DNA of 64,000 nt from Planctomycetaceae bacterium (GCA_021732975.1 JAKFWC010000023.1:62001-126000), one strand, 5' to 3'. Counted from the stretch's first letter, positions 16,929-26,365 are shown. Notes: generated from the sequence alone by a model not told the origin. A program made the numbers and translations.

Positions 16929-18233
16929 ATGACCGTGATTCCTTTTGCGCAGCGTGCCTTGCGCCGTTCCCAGTGGGGAACGATGTGGATGGGGCTCCTC
17001 ATTCTGGCGTTGGCAGCGCCGTTGTGGGCGGAAGACTGGCCGACATTCCGCGGCCCGCAACGGACCGGCGTCTCGACCGAAACCGGTCTCTTGCAGGAAT
17101 GGCCGGCGGATGGTCCCCAACTCCTCTGGAAAGCGGAGGGCGTCGGCCGCGGTTATTCCAGTCTGGCCATTCTCGACGGCCGCATTTTCACCCTGGGTGA
17201 CAGCCTCACCGCCGAGGACAAAGATGAATATCTGTTGGCGTACGATCAAAAGACCGGAGAACAAATCTGGAAAACCAAAACCGGCGGACCGTGGACCAGT
17301 GGGCAATCGTCGTGGCAAAGTTCGCGGAGTACACCCTCGACCGATGGTGAAGTGGTGTATGTGATCACACCCTATGGGATCCTCTTTGCCTGCGACTTTG
17401 TGACAGGGAAAGAACTCTGGCAGAAGAACCTGAAGGAAGAATTCCAAGGCAACAAAGGGGATGGTTGGGGTTACAGTGAGTCTCCATTGATTGATGGCGA
17501 CCGACTCATCTGCACGCCCGGCGGCACCTCGGCTACGGTTGTGGCGCTGGATAAAAAGTCCGGCGATGTGATCTGGAAAGCGGCCCAGACGGACAACCGC
17601 GGTGCCGGTCACGCGTCGGTAGTGATCACGGAAATCGGCGGTGTCCGCGTGTATGTCCAACTCACCGCGAGTGGTGCGATTGGCATCCGGGCCACTGATG
17701 GCACAGTGTTGTGGACGTACGCGATCGATCGCACCACGGCCGTCTGTCCCACGCCGATTATTAAGGGCGACTTGGTGTTCATTGCTGCGGGTTACAAACG
17801 GGGCGGAGCGCTGCTCCGTCAGAAACCGGCCGCAGACGGAAAGATCGATGTTGAAGAAATCTATCCCATGAAAACCACGCTCGCCAACAAACACGGTGGA
17901 GTCGTTCGGATCGGCGACTACCTCTACGGCGACTCCGATGACGCCGGTGTCCCCTACTGTGCCGAACTCATGACCGGCGAGATCAAGTGGAAAGCCCGGG
18001 CATCGGGAAAGAACTCCGCAGCGTTTTCCGCAGCCGATGGTTGCCTCTACATTCACTTCGCCGACGGCACGATGGTCCTCGCGAAAGCCGACCCCGAAGG
18101 CTACAAAGAAGTCGGCTCCTTCCGTATTCCCGGCACCGGCGAACGCCCCAGTTGGTCGCACCCGGTGATCTCCGATGGCAAGCTCTATTTGCGCGAGAAC
18201 GGGCAGATTCTCTGCTACGATGTGCATCAGTGA
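16929..18233 (+). CDS. Secreted PQQ-like beta-propeller protein
   Basis: The ATG at 16929 is preferred over the track start because it opens a signal peptide (core MWMGLLILALAAPLWAED). The 434-residue protein repeats the PQQ/BamB-type blade pattern: WPTFRGPQRTGVSTET at the start (a planctomycete hallmark), LLAYDQKTGEQIWKTK, TGKELWQKNL, ATVVALDKKSGDVIWKA, RATDGTVLWTYAID and LMTGEIKWKAR. An eight-bladed propeller acting in the periplasm is expected. Many such proteins in this phylum are non-catalytic, and no quinoprotein dehydrogenase active-site motif was identified. It is the first gene of a plus-strand run. Confidence 0.88.
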   Translation: MTVIPFAQRALRRSQWGTMWMGLLILALAAPLWAEDWPTFRGPQRTGVSTETGLLQEWPADGPQLLWKAEGVGRGYSSLAILDGRIFTLGDSLTAEDKDEYLLAYDQKTGEQIWKTKTGGPWTSGQSSWQSSRSTPSTDGEVVYVITPYGILFACDFVTGKELWQKNLKEEFQGNKGDGWGYSESPLIDGDRLICTPGGTSATVVALDKKSGDVIWKAAQTDNRGAGHASVVITEIGGVRVYVQLTASGAIGIRATDGTVLWTYAIDRTTAVCPTPIIKGDLVFIAAGYKRGGALLRQKPAADGKIDVEEIYPMKTTLANKHGGVVRIGDYLYGDSDDAGVPYCAELMTGEIKWKARASGKNSAAFSAADGCLYIHFADGTMVLAKADPEGYKEVGSFRIPGTGERPSWSHPVISDGKLYLRENGQILCYDVHQ

Positions 18234-18250
18234 TGTCATGGCAATGATCA

Positions 18251-18340
18251 GACTTGGTGTGCCACGGCCGTGCGGTGTACGGGAAGGGAAGCTGTCAATG
18301 ATCCACACGGCTGATACAGCCGTGGCACGCTGCCCAAGTC
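18251..18340. repeat. Imperfect inverted repeat L
   Basis: The arms start GACTTGG with GTGCCACGGC and end GCCGTGGCACGCTGCCCAAGTC. It lies between the PQQ gene and the isomerase. Confidence 0.55.
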
Positions 18341-18358
18341 ACCGTGGAAGTTCGAGCG

Positions 18359-19276
18359 ATGTTCACGCCCGCCTTATTTTCCGTGAGTTACGCCGGTTTG
18401 TGGGGACAGGCGGTGTTGTCGCTGCCGAACTTCGTTCGGCATGCGGCACGGATGGGGTATCGCCATGTGATGCTTGCAGGAAAACGGCCGCATCTGTCGG
18501 TGCTCGATTTCCATGACGCGGAACGGTCGGCACTCCGTGATGTGATGGATGAATGCGGCGTCTCGGCTCCGATCATCGGGGCGTATGTTGATGCGGCGGG
18601 AGGCACAGCGGCGGAAGTCCCGTACCTCGAAATGCAGATTGCGTACGTTGATCAACTCGCCCGGATGGGAACGCCGCTCGGCACGAACATCGTACGCGTC
18701 TTCACCGGCTACGAGCGGTCCGACGGCGACACCACTCGCGTGTGGAACACCACGGTCCTGATGTTGCGCGAGATGTGCGATCGTCTGCAACCGCGCGGCC
18801 AGGTTCTCGCCGTGCAGAACCATCACGATCTCGCGGTGGAAACGTCCGCGCTGCTGGAACTCCTGTCCGATGTCAATCGCCCCAACTGCAAGCTTGGTTT
18901 CGATGCGTGGTCCCCGGCGTTGCGCGGCGAAGATCTCTACACTGCTGCGAAGATGGCCGCCCCACATACAGCCATCACGACGAATGCCGATTATGTGCGT
19001 TTTGAACGATTTGCCTATCGCCCCGAGTTGATCAACTACGACCGCCGCCTCACACCGCTGGTCCGCGCGGTTCCGTTCGGCACCGGTTTCATCGACTATT
19101 CCGCGTTCTTCGCCGGTCTGAAAGACGGCGGCTTCACCGGTCTCGCCACCTACGAAATGTGTTCGCCTCTCCGCGGCGGCGGACAGATTGAGAACCTCAA
19201 TCGCTACGCGCAGACGTATCTGGAATGGATGCGGCAACACGGGTTGATTGGCTCGGCAATGTCGCAATCGCATTGA
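18359..19276 (+). CDS. Sugar phosphate isomerase/epimerase family TIM barrel
   Basis: The ATG at 18359 is chosen over the GTG at 18344, giving 305 residues. The barrel shows PF01261-like segments: FVRHAARMGYRHVMLAGKRP, IIGAYVDAAGG, VLAVQNHHDLAVETSALLEL (metal-binding strand), NCKLGFDAWSPALRGEDLY and FIDYSAFFAGLKDGGFTGLATYEM. The substrate is unknown. Its TGA overlaps the ATG of the methyltransferase as TGATG, so the two are translationally coupled and probably act together or in one regulon. It is cytosolic, with no signal peptide. Confidence 0.8.
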   Translation: MFTPALFSVSYAGLWGQAVLSLPNFVRHAARMGYRHVMLAGKRPHLSVLDFHDAERSALRDVMDECGVSAPIIGAYVDAAGGTAAEVPYLEMQIAYVDQLARMGTPLGTNIVRVFTGYERSDGDTTRVWNTTVLMLREMCDRLQPRGQVLAVQNHHDLAVETSALLELLSDVNRPNCKLGFDAWSPALRGEDLYTAAKMAAPHTAITTNADYVRFERFAYRPELINYDRRLTPLVRAVPFGTGFIDYSAFFAGLKDGGFTGLATYEMCSPLRGGGQIENLNRYAQTYLEWMRQHGLIGSAMSQSH

Positions 19277-19944
19277 TGGATTCTGAAATGGGCGATCTCC
19301 AATCTGTCGACTGCCAATCCAGTTACGACCTCGTCGCCGACGAATATGTCGTGCGCATCTTCAACGAGTTGAAAGACAAGCCGCTCGATCGGCAACTTCT
19401 GGATCGCTTCGCAGGATCCGTTCGCGATGTCGGCCTGGCGTGTGATATGGGGTGCGGGCCGGGACAGGTTGCGCGCTATCTTCATGAACGCGGTGTGACG
19501 ATGTGCGGCGTCGACCTGTCGCCGACGATGGTCGAACAGGCGCGGATCCTCACACCGGGCGTGGAATTTCAGCAGGGGAACATGCTCGCGCTCGATGTTC
19601 CCGATGAAACTTGGGCAGGCATTGCGGCGTTTTATTCGCTCATTCACATCGCGCGCGATGATTTGCCGCAAGCGCTCGGTGAACTGCGGCGCGTGCTCAA
19701 ACCCGGCGGTTTGTTGTTGATCGCGTTCCACATCGGTGACGAGACGCTACATCTCGACGAATGGTGGGGGCATGCCGTGAACGTCGATTTCCACTTCTTC
19801 CGTCCCGCGGAGATGACGGCGTTCCTCCAAGATGCCGGGTTTGAAATCGAAGAGGTGATCGAACGTGATCCATATCCCGAGGTCGAGCATCAAAGCCGCC
19901 GATGTTACATTTTCGCGAGACATACCGATCATACGCTCTTCTGA
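19276..19944 (+). CDS. Class I SAM-dependent methyltransferase
   Basis: The start is the ATG at 19276, which overlaps the upstream TGA (TGATG); the track start at 19225 lies inside the isomerase gene. The 222-residue protein has the Rossmann-like motif I LACDMGCGPGQVARYL, the acidic VDLSPTMVEQAR of motif II, FQQGNMLALDVPDE and the post-I segment LGELRRVLKPGGLLLIAFH. It methylates an unidentified substrate, probably a small molecule. Tight coupling to the sugar isomerase hints at a carbohydrate-related role, which is inference. Confidence 0.88.
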   Translation: MDSEMGDLQSVDCQSSYDLVADEYVVRIFNELKDKPLDRQLLDRFAGSVRDVGLACDMGCGPGQVARYLHERGVTMCGVDLSPTMVEQARILTPGVEFQQGNMLALDVPDETWAGIAAFYSLIHIARDDLPQALGELRRVLKPGGLLLIAFHIGDETLHLDEWWGHAVNVDFHFFRPAEMTAFLQDAGFEIEEVIERDPYPEVEHQSRRCYIFARHTDHTLF

Positions 19945-19962
19945 ATTCCGAGGAATGAATTC

Positions 19963-20301
19963 ATGGACGCTGCGGTTCAATCGGCTCATCCGACTGCGGA
20001 GCTCGCTCCAAAACCTCGCGTGGGGTGTCGCTGGTTTTTGTCGGGGTTTCTCATCGGGTTTGTCTTGTTTGCGATCTTCACCTCGCAAGCGATTCCGATG
20101 TACGACGGAATCGCCAATGTACCGTTGTGGGATTTTTACCTTCGAGAGCTTCCCAAACAGTTTCGAGCTCAGCCGTTAGCGCCGGTGATGATAACTCAAG
20201 GGAATATGCTTTCAACGATCGCCGAACATCTTGCGGTATCGTTCATGTGTGGAGTGGTCGTCATGGGAATTGGCTGGGCAATTCGACCGCGCAGGGGATA
20301 A
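19963..20301 (+). CDS. Small two-helix membrane protein of unknown function
   Basis: The 112-residue product carries two hydrophobic segments: CRWFLSGFLIGFVLFAIFTS near residue 23 and VSFMCGVVVMGIGWAI near the end. A soluble loop between them contains DGIANVPLWDFYLRELPKQF. It ends in the basic RPRRG. No family is recognised. It lies 18 bases after the methyltransferase and 34 bases before the ceramidase-like gene on the same strand, so it may belong to one transcript. Confidence 0.6.
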   Translation: MDAAVQSAHPTAELAPKPRVGCRWFLSGFLIGFVLFAIFTSQAIPMYDGIANVPLWDFYLRELPKQFRAQPLAPVMITQGNMLSTIAEHLAVSFMCGVVVMGIGWAIRPRRG

Positions 20302-20335
20302 CTGACGCCGTCACCTCGCGAAAAGGGATAGATTC

Positions 20336-21703
20336 ATGCGTGCGATATTTGCGATGGCTGTGCTATTGATTCAGGGCGTGTATGTACCGCTTTACGCGGA
20401 CGACGCCTTTCCCTGGAAAGTCGGCGTGGCGCGAGCCGTCATCACGCCGGAAAAGTCCGTGTGGCTCGCGGGGTATGGATCGAAACGGGCACCCGATGGA
20501 AAACTGCATGATCTGTGGATGAAGGCGCTCGCGCTGGAAGACGACAAGGGCCACCGTGCGGTGCTCATCACCAGCGATTTCCAGGGGGTGCCGCGGAGTA
20601 TGAGCGACCGCGTGTTTGCGCAGCTCAAGGAGAAGTATCGCCTCGAACGCCAACACGTCATGTTCACGTTCTCGCACAATCACTGCGGGCCACGGCTGGG
20701 AGATGACCTCATCGATTACTACCCGGTGGAAGCCGAGCAGGAAGCGCTCGTCGCCGAGTACACCGATGCGATGATCGCGAAGACCGTCGCGCTGGTCGGC
20801 GAAGCGCTCGCCAGCCTGTCTCCCGCGAAGTTGCAGCAGGGCGAAGGCCGGGCGACGTTCGCGGTGAATCGTCGTAATAACCGTGAAGCGGATGTGCCGA
20901 ATCTGATCGCTGAGGGAAAACCGCTCGTCGGCCCGGTCGATCACACCGTCCCCGTGTTAACAGTCACACGGCCGGATGGCAAACTCGCAGCGATTCTCTT
21001 TGGTTATGCGTGTCACCCCACTACGCTGAGTTTTCTCACGTGGTGCGGCGACTACCCCGGATTTGCGCAGAAGGAAATCGAGGAAAAGCATCCCGGCGCG
21101 ACGGCGATGTTCGTCAACACCTGCGGGGGCGATCAGAACCCGCTGCCACGGCGGAAGGTCGAACTCTGCGAAAAGTACGGCCACATGCTCGCTGTCGCCG
21201 TGGAAGAGACGCTGCGATCGCCGTTGAAGCCGATCTCCAGCGGATTGAAGACCAGTTTCGAATTAGTCGATCTGCCCTACCTGCAGGTGATGACGCGCGA
21301 AGAACTGCAGGTGCTGACCAAAGACACAAACGCGATCAAAGCCCGTTGGTCAGCGCGGATGTTGAAGCTCCTCGACAACGGCCACAAGTTTGAGACCGCG
21401 TATCCGTACCCGCTGCATGCCTGGCGGCTCGGCAACGAGATGCTGGTCATCGGCATGGGAGCTGAGACTGTGGTCGATTACGCCCTGCGGTTCAAAACCG
21501 AGTTCGGCCCCGGCACGTGGGTCTGCGGTTACGCCGACGACATGATTTCGTACATTCCCAGCCGCCGCGTGTGGGACGAGGGCGGTTATGAAGGGGGTTC
21601 CAACCTCTACGAATACGGTCGCCCGGCGTTGCGCTGGGCGGACGATATTGAGACCCGCATCGCGGATGGTGTGGCGCGGTTGGTGAAACAAGTGCGGGAA
21701 TAG
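20336..21703 (+). CDS. Secreted neutral/alkaline ceramidase-like amidohydrolase
   Basis: The 455-residue protein begins with a signal peptide (MRAIFAMAVLLIQGVYVPLY). It carries the neutral-ceramidase N-terminal pattern: KVGVARAVITPEKSVWLAGYG, FTFSHNHCGP (Zn-ligand region), LFGYACHPTTLS and VNTCGGDQNP. True neutral ceramidases are longer because of a C-terminal Ig-like domain, absent here, so it is one of the short bacterial relatives. Hydrolysis of an amide in a lipid or glycan substrate is plausible, but the substrate is open. It faces the periplasm or outside. A nested repeat A hairpin follows, shared with the convergent hydrolase. Confidence 0.85.
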   Translation: MRAIFAMAVLLIQGVYVPLYADDAFPWKVGVARAVITPEKSVWLAGYGSKRAPDGKLHDLWMKALALEDDKGHRAVLITSDFQGVPRSMSDRVFAQLKEKYRLERQHVMFTFSHNHCGPRLGDDLIDYYPVEAEQEALVAEYTDAMIAKTVALVGEALASLSPAKLQQGEGRATFAVNRRNNREADVPNLIAEGKPLVGPVDHTVPVLTVTRPDGKLAAILFGYACHPTTLSFLTWCGDYPGFAQKEIEEKHPGATAMFVNTCGGDQNPLPRRKVELCEKYGHMLAVAVEETLRSPLKPISSGLKTSFELVDLPYLQVMTREELQVLTKDTNAIKARWSARMLKLLDNGHKFETAYPYPLHAWRLGNEMLVIGMGAETVVDYALRFKTEFGPGTWVCGYADDMISYIPSRRVWDEGGYEGGSNLYEYGRPALRWADDIETRIADGVARLVKQVRE

Positions 21704-21710
21704 CTCATTC

Positions 21711-21825
21711 GCAGACCGGAGCGCGAGCGACGGGCGAAATGAAGTGAGGAGTGCAAAGTGATGAATGAAGATTCAATCTCCTCACTCATCATTTCGTGAC
21801 GGCCGTCGCTTGCGCTTCGGACTGT
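21711..21825. repeat. Dispersed inverted repeat A, copy 5 (nested)
   Basis: Outer arms GACCGGAGCGCGAGCGACGG and CCGTCGCTTGCGCTTCGGAC enclose a second stem (AATGAAGTGAGGAG with CTCCTCACTCATCATT). It separates two convergent genes and can act as a bidirectional terminator. Confidence 0.8.
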
Positions 21826-21836
21826 GACGGACAATC

Positions 21837-23891
21837 TCATCCGACCGGTTTGCCATCCGGTCCCCACGGCTCAATCTGCGTCAATCCCTGTGCCTGCATC
21901 GCGGCATAACAATCCGGCAGATCGAAATGTTTTAGAATGCCGGGCACGAACGATGACAGCGGCCATGCGTAATTATCGGCAGCAGCAATCGCGTGGTACG
22001 AAGTCAGCGCATGTCGCAATGTGACCTGCGTCACCAGCGGTGATAACACCGCGGTAAATGTCGCGGGGATGGTGCCCCAGCCATTCGCGACGAGATGCAC
22101 GCGCTCGTGTCCGACGGACTTCAGCCAATCGAGCACCTGCAACAGATCGAGCGTCCGCTGACCGGGATACGGACGGTCCAACATCACCCCATGTGCGGCA
22201 TAGAAATAGTCGTTGCCGTAGGGAGTGAGAAACGTCGCCGCGCCGCCGCAGGTATCGGGACGCGAATCGCCGACGCCGCGGACATCGACTGCATAAAACG
22301 GTTGTTCGCCCGCAGCTTTTACGATGTCCGACACCCACGCGTCAGCGCGTAGTTCGGCATCGGCAGAATGATGCGACACGTACAACGTGCATTCCGGGAT
22401 GCCGCTGGTTGGGCGGGAGATGTGCGGTTTTGGACTGAGCCGTGTGACAATCGCTTCAATGCCGGGTTCGGTCTGCACGGCATAGTTCGTGAAGTAGGGA
22501 AGCGGATACTTCCGGCCCGATGTGCCGCGCAGAATGCGGTACGATACATCCGCGCGGAATGCTGACAGACGCAGTACCCTAGTTATCGTCGACCGAAGTG
22601 CGTGACGCTCCCATGCGGGCCGGTCTTTAGCCAGTTGTGTTGCCGTGTCCCGCGTGAAATCAACCACGGTCCGCGAAGGAACCTCACTCACCTGACCATG
22701 CGGCAAGACTTGCAGCGTCGCATCCTTCTCGATGGTCAGCGCCGGTTCGGTATGTCCCTCGGCGATCTTCGTCTGCTTGTTGAAGAAGCCGTACATCGCT
22801 TCGCGGTTCGGTTGTGAGTACCCGTGTTCATCCGGGCCGATGTGCAACTGCACGTTCTGTTCGGCACCGAGCAGTCCGTAAAGTTTCTTGAGGTTTCGAT
22901 AGGCGAACTCCGACCCGCGGGCATCGAAGTAGTCGCGTTCCTGGGCCATGATGATCACCGGTCTGGGGGCCATCGCTGCCAGAAAATCGTCGTGCTCCAA
23001 GCCCATTGCCAGCACGTACGGCGGGCATTGTTCGGTATCCGCGGGCAGCTCGTTCTGGAAGTTACGACGGAACTGCGTCACCGCACAACTCGGCGCCGCC
23101 ATTGTCCACCGTCGTTCCACGCCGCACAGCCACATCGTCATCGTGCCGCCGCCGGAGTTACCCGTGATGCCGACATGCTTGGGATCGACCTCCGGTCGAC
23201 TCAACAGATAATCGAGCGCCCGCATGCCATCCCACGCCCGCCAGGATCCAAAGAAGTCCCCCACCAGAAACTGCTGGTTGCCGCTGTGAAGATGCTCGAG
23301 CACGCCGACACCCACAGTCGATTTTCCAAGGTGCTCGTCGGGATATTGCAACCGTTCGCCTTGACCAATCGGGTCGAAAATCAGCACGACATAGCCCTGC
23401 CGTGCGAGTCCCTGGGCGAACGATTGATACGCTTCCGCCGCTTTGCCGTTTGCCGAGTGTCCACACGAACCGACTACCCCCGGCAACGGAAATTTGCGGC
23501 CTTTCGGCACATACAGATTTGCCGTGACGAAGAACTCAGGACGGCTCTCGAACAATACCTTTTCGATGGTGTACGTGTCGCGGTCGACAATCCCGCTGAC
23601 GCGCGGTTTTAGCGGCGTCCGCTCGGGCCACGGTCCGAACGCCTTCTGAATCTTCTCCTGCACGAACTTCACATACGCTTGGGCGTCGGCTTTGCTGTTG
23701 ATCGCCGCTTTCCGTTTCAACCCCACTTCAACCGCCGCAGCGATCTGTTGTTCATAGAACTCATGCACCATCCGTGTGAAGCGATTGAACGGCACAACGG
23801 CACTACCGCCGGCTTGAGCCCACAGACGTTGAGCCCACGCGGACCCGGCAACCGCGGCAGTGGATGATTTCAAAAGTGTGCGACGATGCAT
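21837..23891 (-). CDS. Exported acetylxylan-esterase-like protein with tandem alpha/beta-hydrolase halves
   Basis: The 684-residue protein starts with a Tat-type leader (HRRTLLKSSTAAVAG). The N-terminal half is an alpha/beta hydrolase of the acetylxylan-esterase/dienelactone type: VVGSCGHSANGK, FDPIGQGER and the nucleophile elbow GITGNSGGGT (Ser about 246), with RPVIIMAQERDYFDARG and PDEHGYSQPNRE supplying Asp and His candidates. The C-terminal half repeats hydrolase-like features (VDVRGVGDSRP), but the elbow reads LVANGWGTIP without serine, so it looks non-catalytic. It probably acts on plant or algal polysaccharide esters in the periplasm. Alone on the minus strand with the DUF4380-like gene upstream. 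Confidence 0.82.
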   Translation of the reverse strand: MHRRTLLKSSTAAVAGSAWAQRLWAQAGGSAVVPFNRFTRMVHEFYEQQIAAAVEVGLKRKAAINSKADAQAYVKFVQEKIQKAFGPWPERTPLKPRVSGIVDRDTYTIEKVLFESRPEFFVTANLYVPKGRKFPLPGVVGSCGHSANGKAAEAYQSFAQGLARQGYVVLIFDPIGQGERLQYPDEHLGKSTVGVGVLEHLHSGNQQFLVGDFFGSWRAWDGMRALDYLLSRPEVDPKHVGITGNSGGGTMTMWLCGVERRWTMAAPSCAVTQFRRNFQNELPADTEQCPPYVLAMGLEHDDFLAAMAPRPVIIMAQERDYFDARGSEFAYRNLKKLYGLLGAEQNVQLHIGPDEHGYSQPNREAMYGFFNKQTKIAEGHTEPALTIEKDATLQVLPHGQVSEVPSRTVVDFTRDTATQLAKDRPAWERHALRSTITRVLRLSAFRADVSYRILRGTSGRKYPLPYFTNYAVQTEPGIEAIVTRLSPKPHISRPTSGIPECTLYVSHHSADAELRADAWVSDIVKAAGEQPFYAVDVRGVGDSRPDTCGGAATFLTPYGNDYFYAAHGVMLDRPYPGQRTLDLLQVLDWLKSVGHERVHLVANGWGTIPATFTAVLSPLVTQVTLRHALTSYHAIAAADNYAWPLSSFVPGILKHFDLPDCYAAMQAQGLTQIEPWGPDGKPVG

Positions 23892-23904
23892 GGTGAGATC
23901 CCTG

Positions 23905-23978
23905 GACCAGCCCGTAGCGCGAGCAAGGGCGATCCACTTGAAAGTTCAAGACGCCCTTGCTCGCGCTACGGGCTGGTC
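23905..23978. repeat. Dispersed inverted repeat A, copy 6 (26-bp perfect arms)
   Basis: GACCAGCCCGTAGCGCGAGC plus AAGGGC pairs perfectly with the arm at 23953-23978. It lies between two minus-strand genes. Confidence 0.85.
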
Positions 23979-23986
23979 AATCTGGT

Positions 23987-25039
23987 CTACTTCACAATGC
24001 TCGGTACGGTCTCATACTGCACGACTTCGCGCAACTGCTTCAAATCGACTGGCTGGCCCGGCTTCGGAAACGGAAAACTCAACAACCACCACTCTTCGAT
24101 GAAGGACGCGGCTTGCCCCGGTTGCAGACGTTCCAGCGGGCCGATGGGTTCCAGTTCGATCCGCGCTCCGGCGGGATACCATACCGACAATGTTAACCCC
24201 GCGGCTTCGCCATAGACCCGGTTGGGGTCGACGGCGAATCGCTTCACGAAGAGCGTGTCATCCGGCAGCAGGTATGCCAGCCAGCCCGCGGCCGAATCGA
24301 ACCCCAGCTTCGGTTTCCGAGGCGGGGCGAGGATTTCGAGGAAGCCGTCGCGGATCCGGATTTGATCGTCGGTGTTCCGCACGTTGATGATCGCGCTGTC
24401 CTCGTACATCGCATATTGACCCGGAAACCGGCTGCGTCCGGCCAACGGCACTAGACAGATACCGCCACCGGGAGAGAACGACCGGCCCCAATGGCAGACC
24501 TCGCGCAGCTCCTTCGACGCATTCGTCATGACTTGCTCACACCGCAGTAACGCGCCGTGTTTTTCCTCACGACGGGCGATGGCAGTGAGCTTTGCGTCTT
24601 CCAGATAGAAATTGCGGATGAGTTGAATGCCGGTGGCGGGATCGCGTTGGCTGGTGAGTCGGGCCATCCGCGGGCCGGTGATTTCCGCGGTCCATGCTCC
24701 GGACCACAATGTGGGATGGGGCGGCGTGACTAACTCCGGGCCGATGTCGAACCGCCCGGCGGAAATCGATCGCGACTTACCGTTCGTCGGTTCTTTCTCG
24801 GCCGGATCAAGCCATAACGCACTCTTGCCGCGGACAGTGAATTCCAGCGGTCGACCACCAGCTTCAAAGGACAGAACCGCTTTCGCGTCCCCATGCGATA
24901 TATGCACGGCCTGCTTGTCAGCATGATACGGGGCGAGTTTCACACCCTCGAGTTCCGCACCGAGCAGAAACTGCGACTGAGCCCCCATCGGGATGCCGAG
25001 CAGCAACACCAGCGAACAGATCCACAACGAGTGCAACAT
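23987..25039 (-). CDS. Secreted DUF4380-like protein of unknown function
   Basis: The start is the ATG at 25039 with GGGAGAA upstream; the track begins at a TTG two codons earlier. The 350-residue protein has a signal peptide (LHSLWICSLVLLLGIPMGAQ). Beta-rich segments such as EGVKLAPYHADKQAVHISHGDAK, TSQRDPATGIQLIRNFYLE and YGEAAGLTLSVWYPAGARIELEPIGPL resemble DUF4380/aldose-epimerase-like beta-sandwich proteins. No catalytic residues can be named. It precedes the tandem hydrolase on the same strand with a repeat A between them, so shared transcription is uncertain. Confidence 0.65.
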   Translation of the reverse strand: MLHSLWICSLVLLLGIPMGAQSQFLLGAELEGVKLAPYHADKQAVHISHGDAKAVLSFEAGGRPLEFTVRGKSALWLDPAEKEPTNGKSRSISAGRFDIGPELVTPPHPTLWSGAWTAEITGPRMARLTSQRDPATGIQLIRNFYLEDAKLTAIARREEKHGALLRCEQVMTNASKELREVCHWGRSFSPGGGICLVPLAGRSRFPGQYAMYEDSAIINVRNTDDQIRIRDGFLEILAPPRKPKLGFDSAAGWLAYLLPDDTLFVKRFAVDPNRVYGEAAGLTLSVWYPAGARIELEPIGPLERLQPGQAASFIEEWWLLSFPFPKPGQPVDLKQLREVVQYETVPSIVK

Positions 25040-25130
25040 GGCCAAATTCTCCCGAGCGCGTGATCGGAGCGACGACTGAGAAATGTAAGAGATGCGGGCA
25101 GGATTCGCCAGAAAGTCATCCTCCCTCTTT

Positions 25131-26198
25131 TTAATAGGGAGGCAGCATTCGTCGCGCGATGTGTCCCAACACGATACCGAAGAAAATCGCGTTTCGGATC
25201 AAACCGATGCCGGGGAACACGGAAGGAACGGGAACAGACTCGCTCATTTCGATGGCGTTAGCGGTCGACTCCGCGAGAGTTTTCATCCAGTAGACGGTCC
25301 GCGGCCATTCCCACAAGCCATCCATCCAAGCCTGAGGGATGCCGCTCGGTCCCACGCCTGCTCCGACAATCGCTCCCACAATCGCGGCGGTCGTGTCGGT
25401 GTCACCCCCACAGCGGATCACGGCATCCACACTGCGGCGGTAGTCGCGCGGATGACTCAGCCACGCATGGAGCGCCACCGGCACGGTGCGATACACGTAA
25501 CCCGACACGCCGCGACCACAGCCGATCTGTTCAGCAAAGGCTGCGGTGGATTCTCCAGCGGCGACACTCCGTTCGACGTTAGTCATCAACGACTCGAATT
25601 CGTCTGAGGAATCGTTTTGAACGACATCACGATACTGCCGGAAGAACTCGTCTGCCGTGTCGATCCCGCGCTTCGCACACCAAGCCGCCAGCGCAGTCAC
25701 CCACGCACCGTGATAAGCCTTGGGATCGGTGTGAGTCAGCGTTGTCGAGGCTCGCACAAACCGTTGCAGTACGTCGAGATCGTCGATCGCTGCGCCGAGA
25801 ACGGGACTGCGCATCGCCGGCCCATTGCCCGCGGAAAACACACCGCTGTGAGGGGGGCCAAAACCGAGCCACAACTTGACGATGGAGCGTAACGTTGCCA
25901 AGCCGATCCCGGCCGGGACGCCGAGCAGCCACCATCGAAGACGCCGACCGAGTTCCTGCGCGAACCGTTCGGGATCATTGGGGGCGGTACACAAGGCCTG
26001 CGCGACCATCACCGTATGCTCGGTGTCATCCGAGACCATGCCGCGACCGAACACGAACCGATGTCGATCCGGCTCCCCGAGCAACCGCACGCCGCGCCGC
26101 TTCGACAACCCTTCGTAGGGCAAGCCGAGCGCGTCCCCCACGGCACACCCCAGTATCGCCCCGGTGACGGCCGCACGGTGGTGTTGGTCATCACTCAC
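25131..26198 (-). CDS. ADP-ribosylglycohydrolase (DraG/ARH) family protein
   Basis: The GTG at 26198 (VSDDQHHRAAV) with an upstream GAGG is preferred; the track extension to 26324 runs through repeat M. The 355-residue protein has the ARH fold signatures: ILGCAVGDALGLPYEG, GMVSDDTEHTVMVAQAL (metal site 1), AGNGPAMRSPVLGAA, HTDPKAYHGAW and the second metal motif RCGGDTDTTAAIVGAIVGA. It removes ADP-ribose from proteins or small molecules using two divalent metal ions. The C-terminal stretch FPGIGLIRNAIFFGIVLGHIA is hydrophobic and may anchor it to the membrane. No ADP-ribosyltransferase partner is in the window. Confidence 0.92.
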   Translation of the reverse strand: MSDDQHHRAAVTGAILGCAVGDALGLPYEGLSKRRGVRLLGEPDRHRFVFGRGMVSDDTEHTVMVAQALCTAPNDPERFAQELGRRLRWWLLGVPAGIGLATLRSIVKLWLGFGPPHSGVFSAGNGPAMRSPVLGAAIDDLDVLQRFVRASTTLTHTDPKAYHGAWVTALAAWCAKRGIDTADEFFRQYRDVVQNDSSDEFESLMTNVERSVAAGESTAAFAEQIGCGRGVSGYVYRTVPVALHAWLSHPRDYRRSVDAVIRCGGDTDTTAAIVGAIVGAGVGPSGIPQAWMDGLWEWPRTVYWMKTLAESTANAIEMSESVPVPSVFPGIGLIRNAIFFGIVLGHIARRMLPPY

Positions 26199-26224
26199 GT
26201 CGGACCTCGTCGAGCTAGTCCTTG

Positions 26225-26294
26225 TAGGGTGTGTTGCAACGCACCACATCATGCATTGGAATGAAGGAGAACGGTGCGTCGCGACGCACTCTAC
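26225..26294. repeat. Inverted repeat M
   Basis: TAGGGTGTGTTGCAACGCACC and GGTGCGTCGCGACGCACTCTA form an imperfect hairpin upstream of the ARH gene. Confidence 0.6.
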
Positions 26295-26365
26295 GATGCT
26301 GGGCTTGTGCGGACTTCGCCCCAACTATCCGTCACGTGGTGATGCATCCTACGTCATTGACACAC

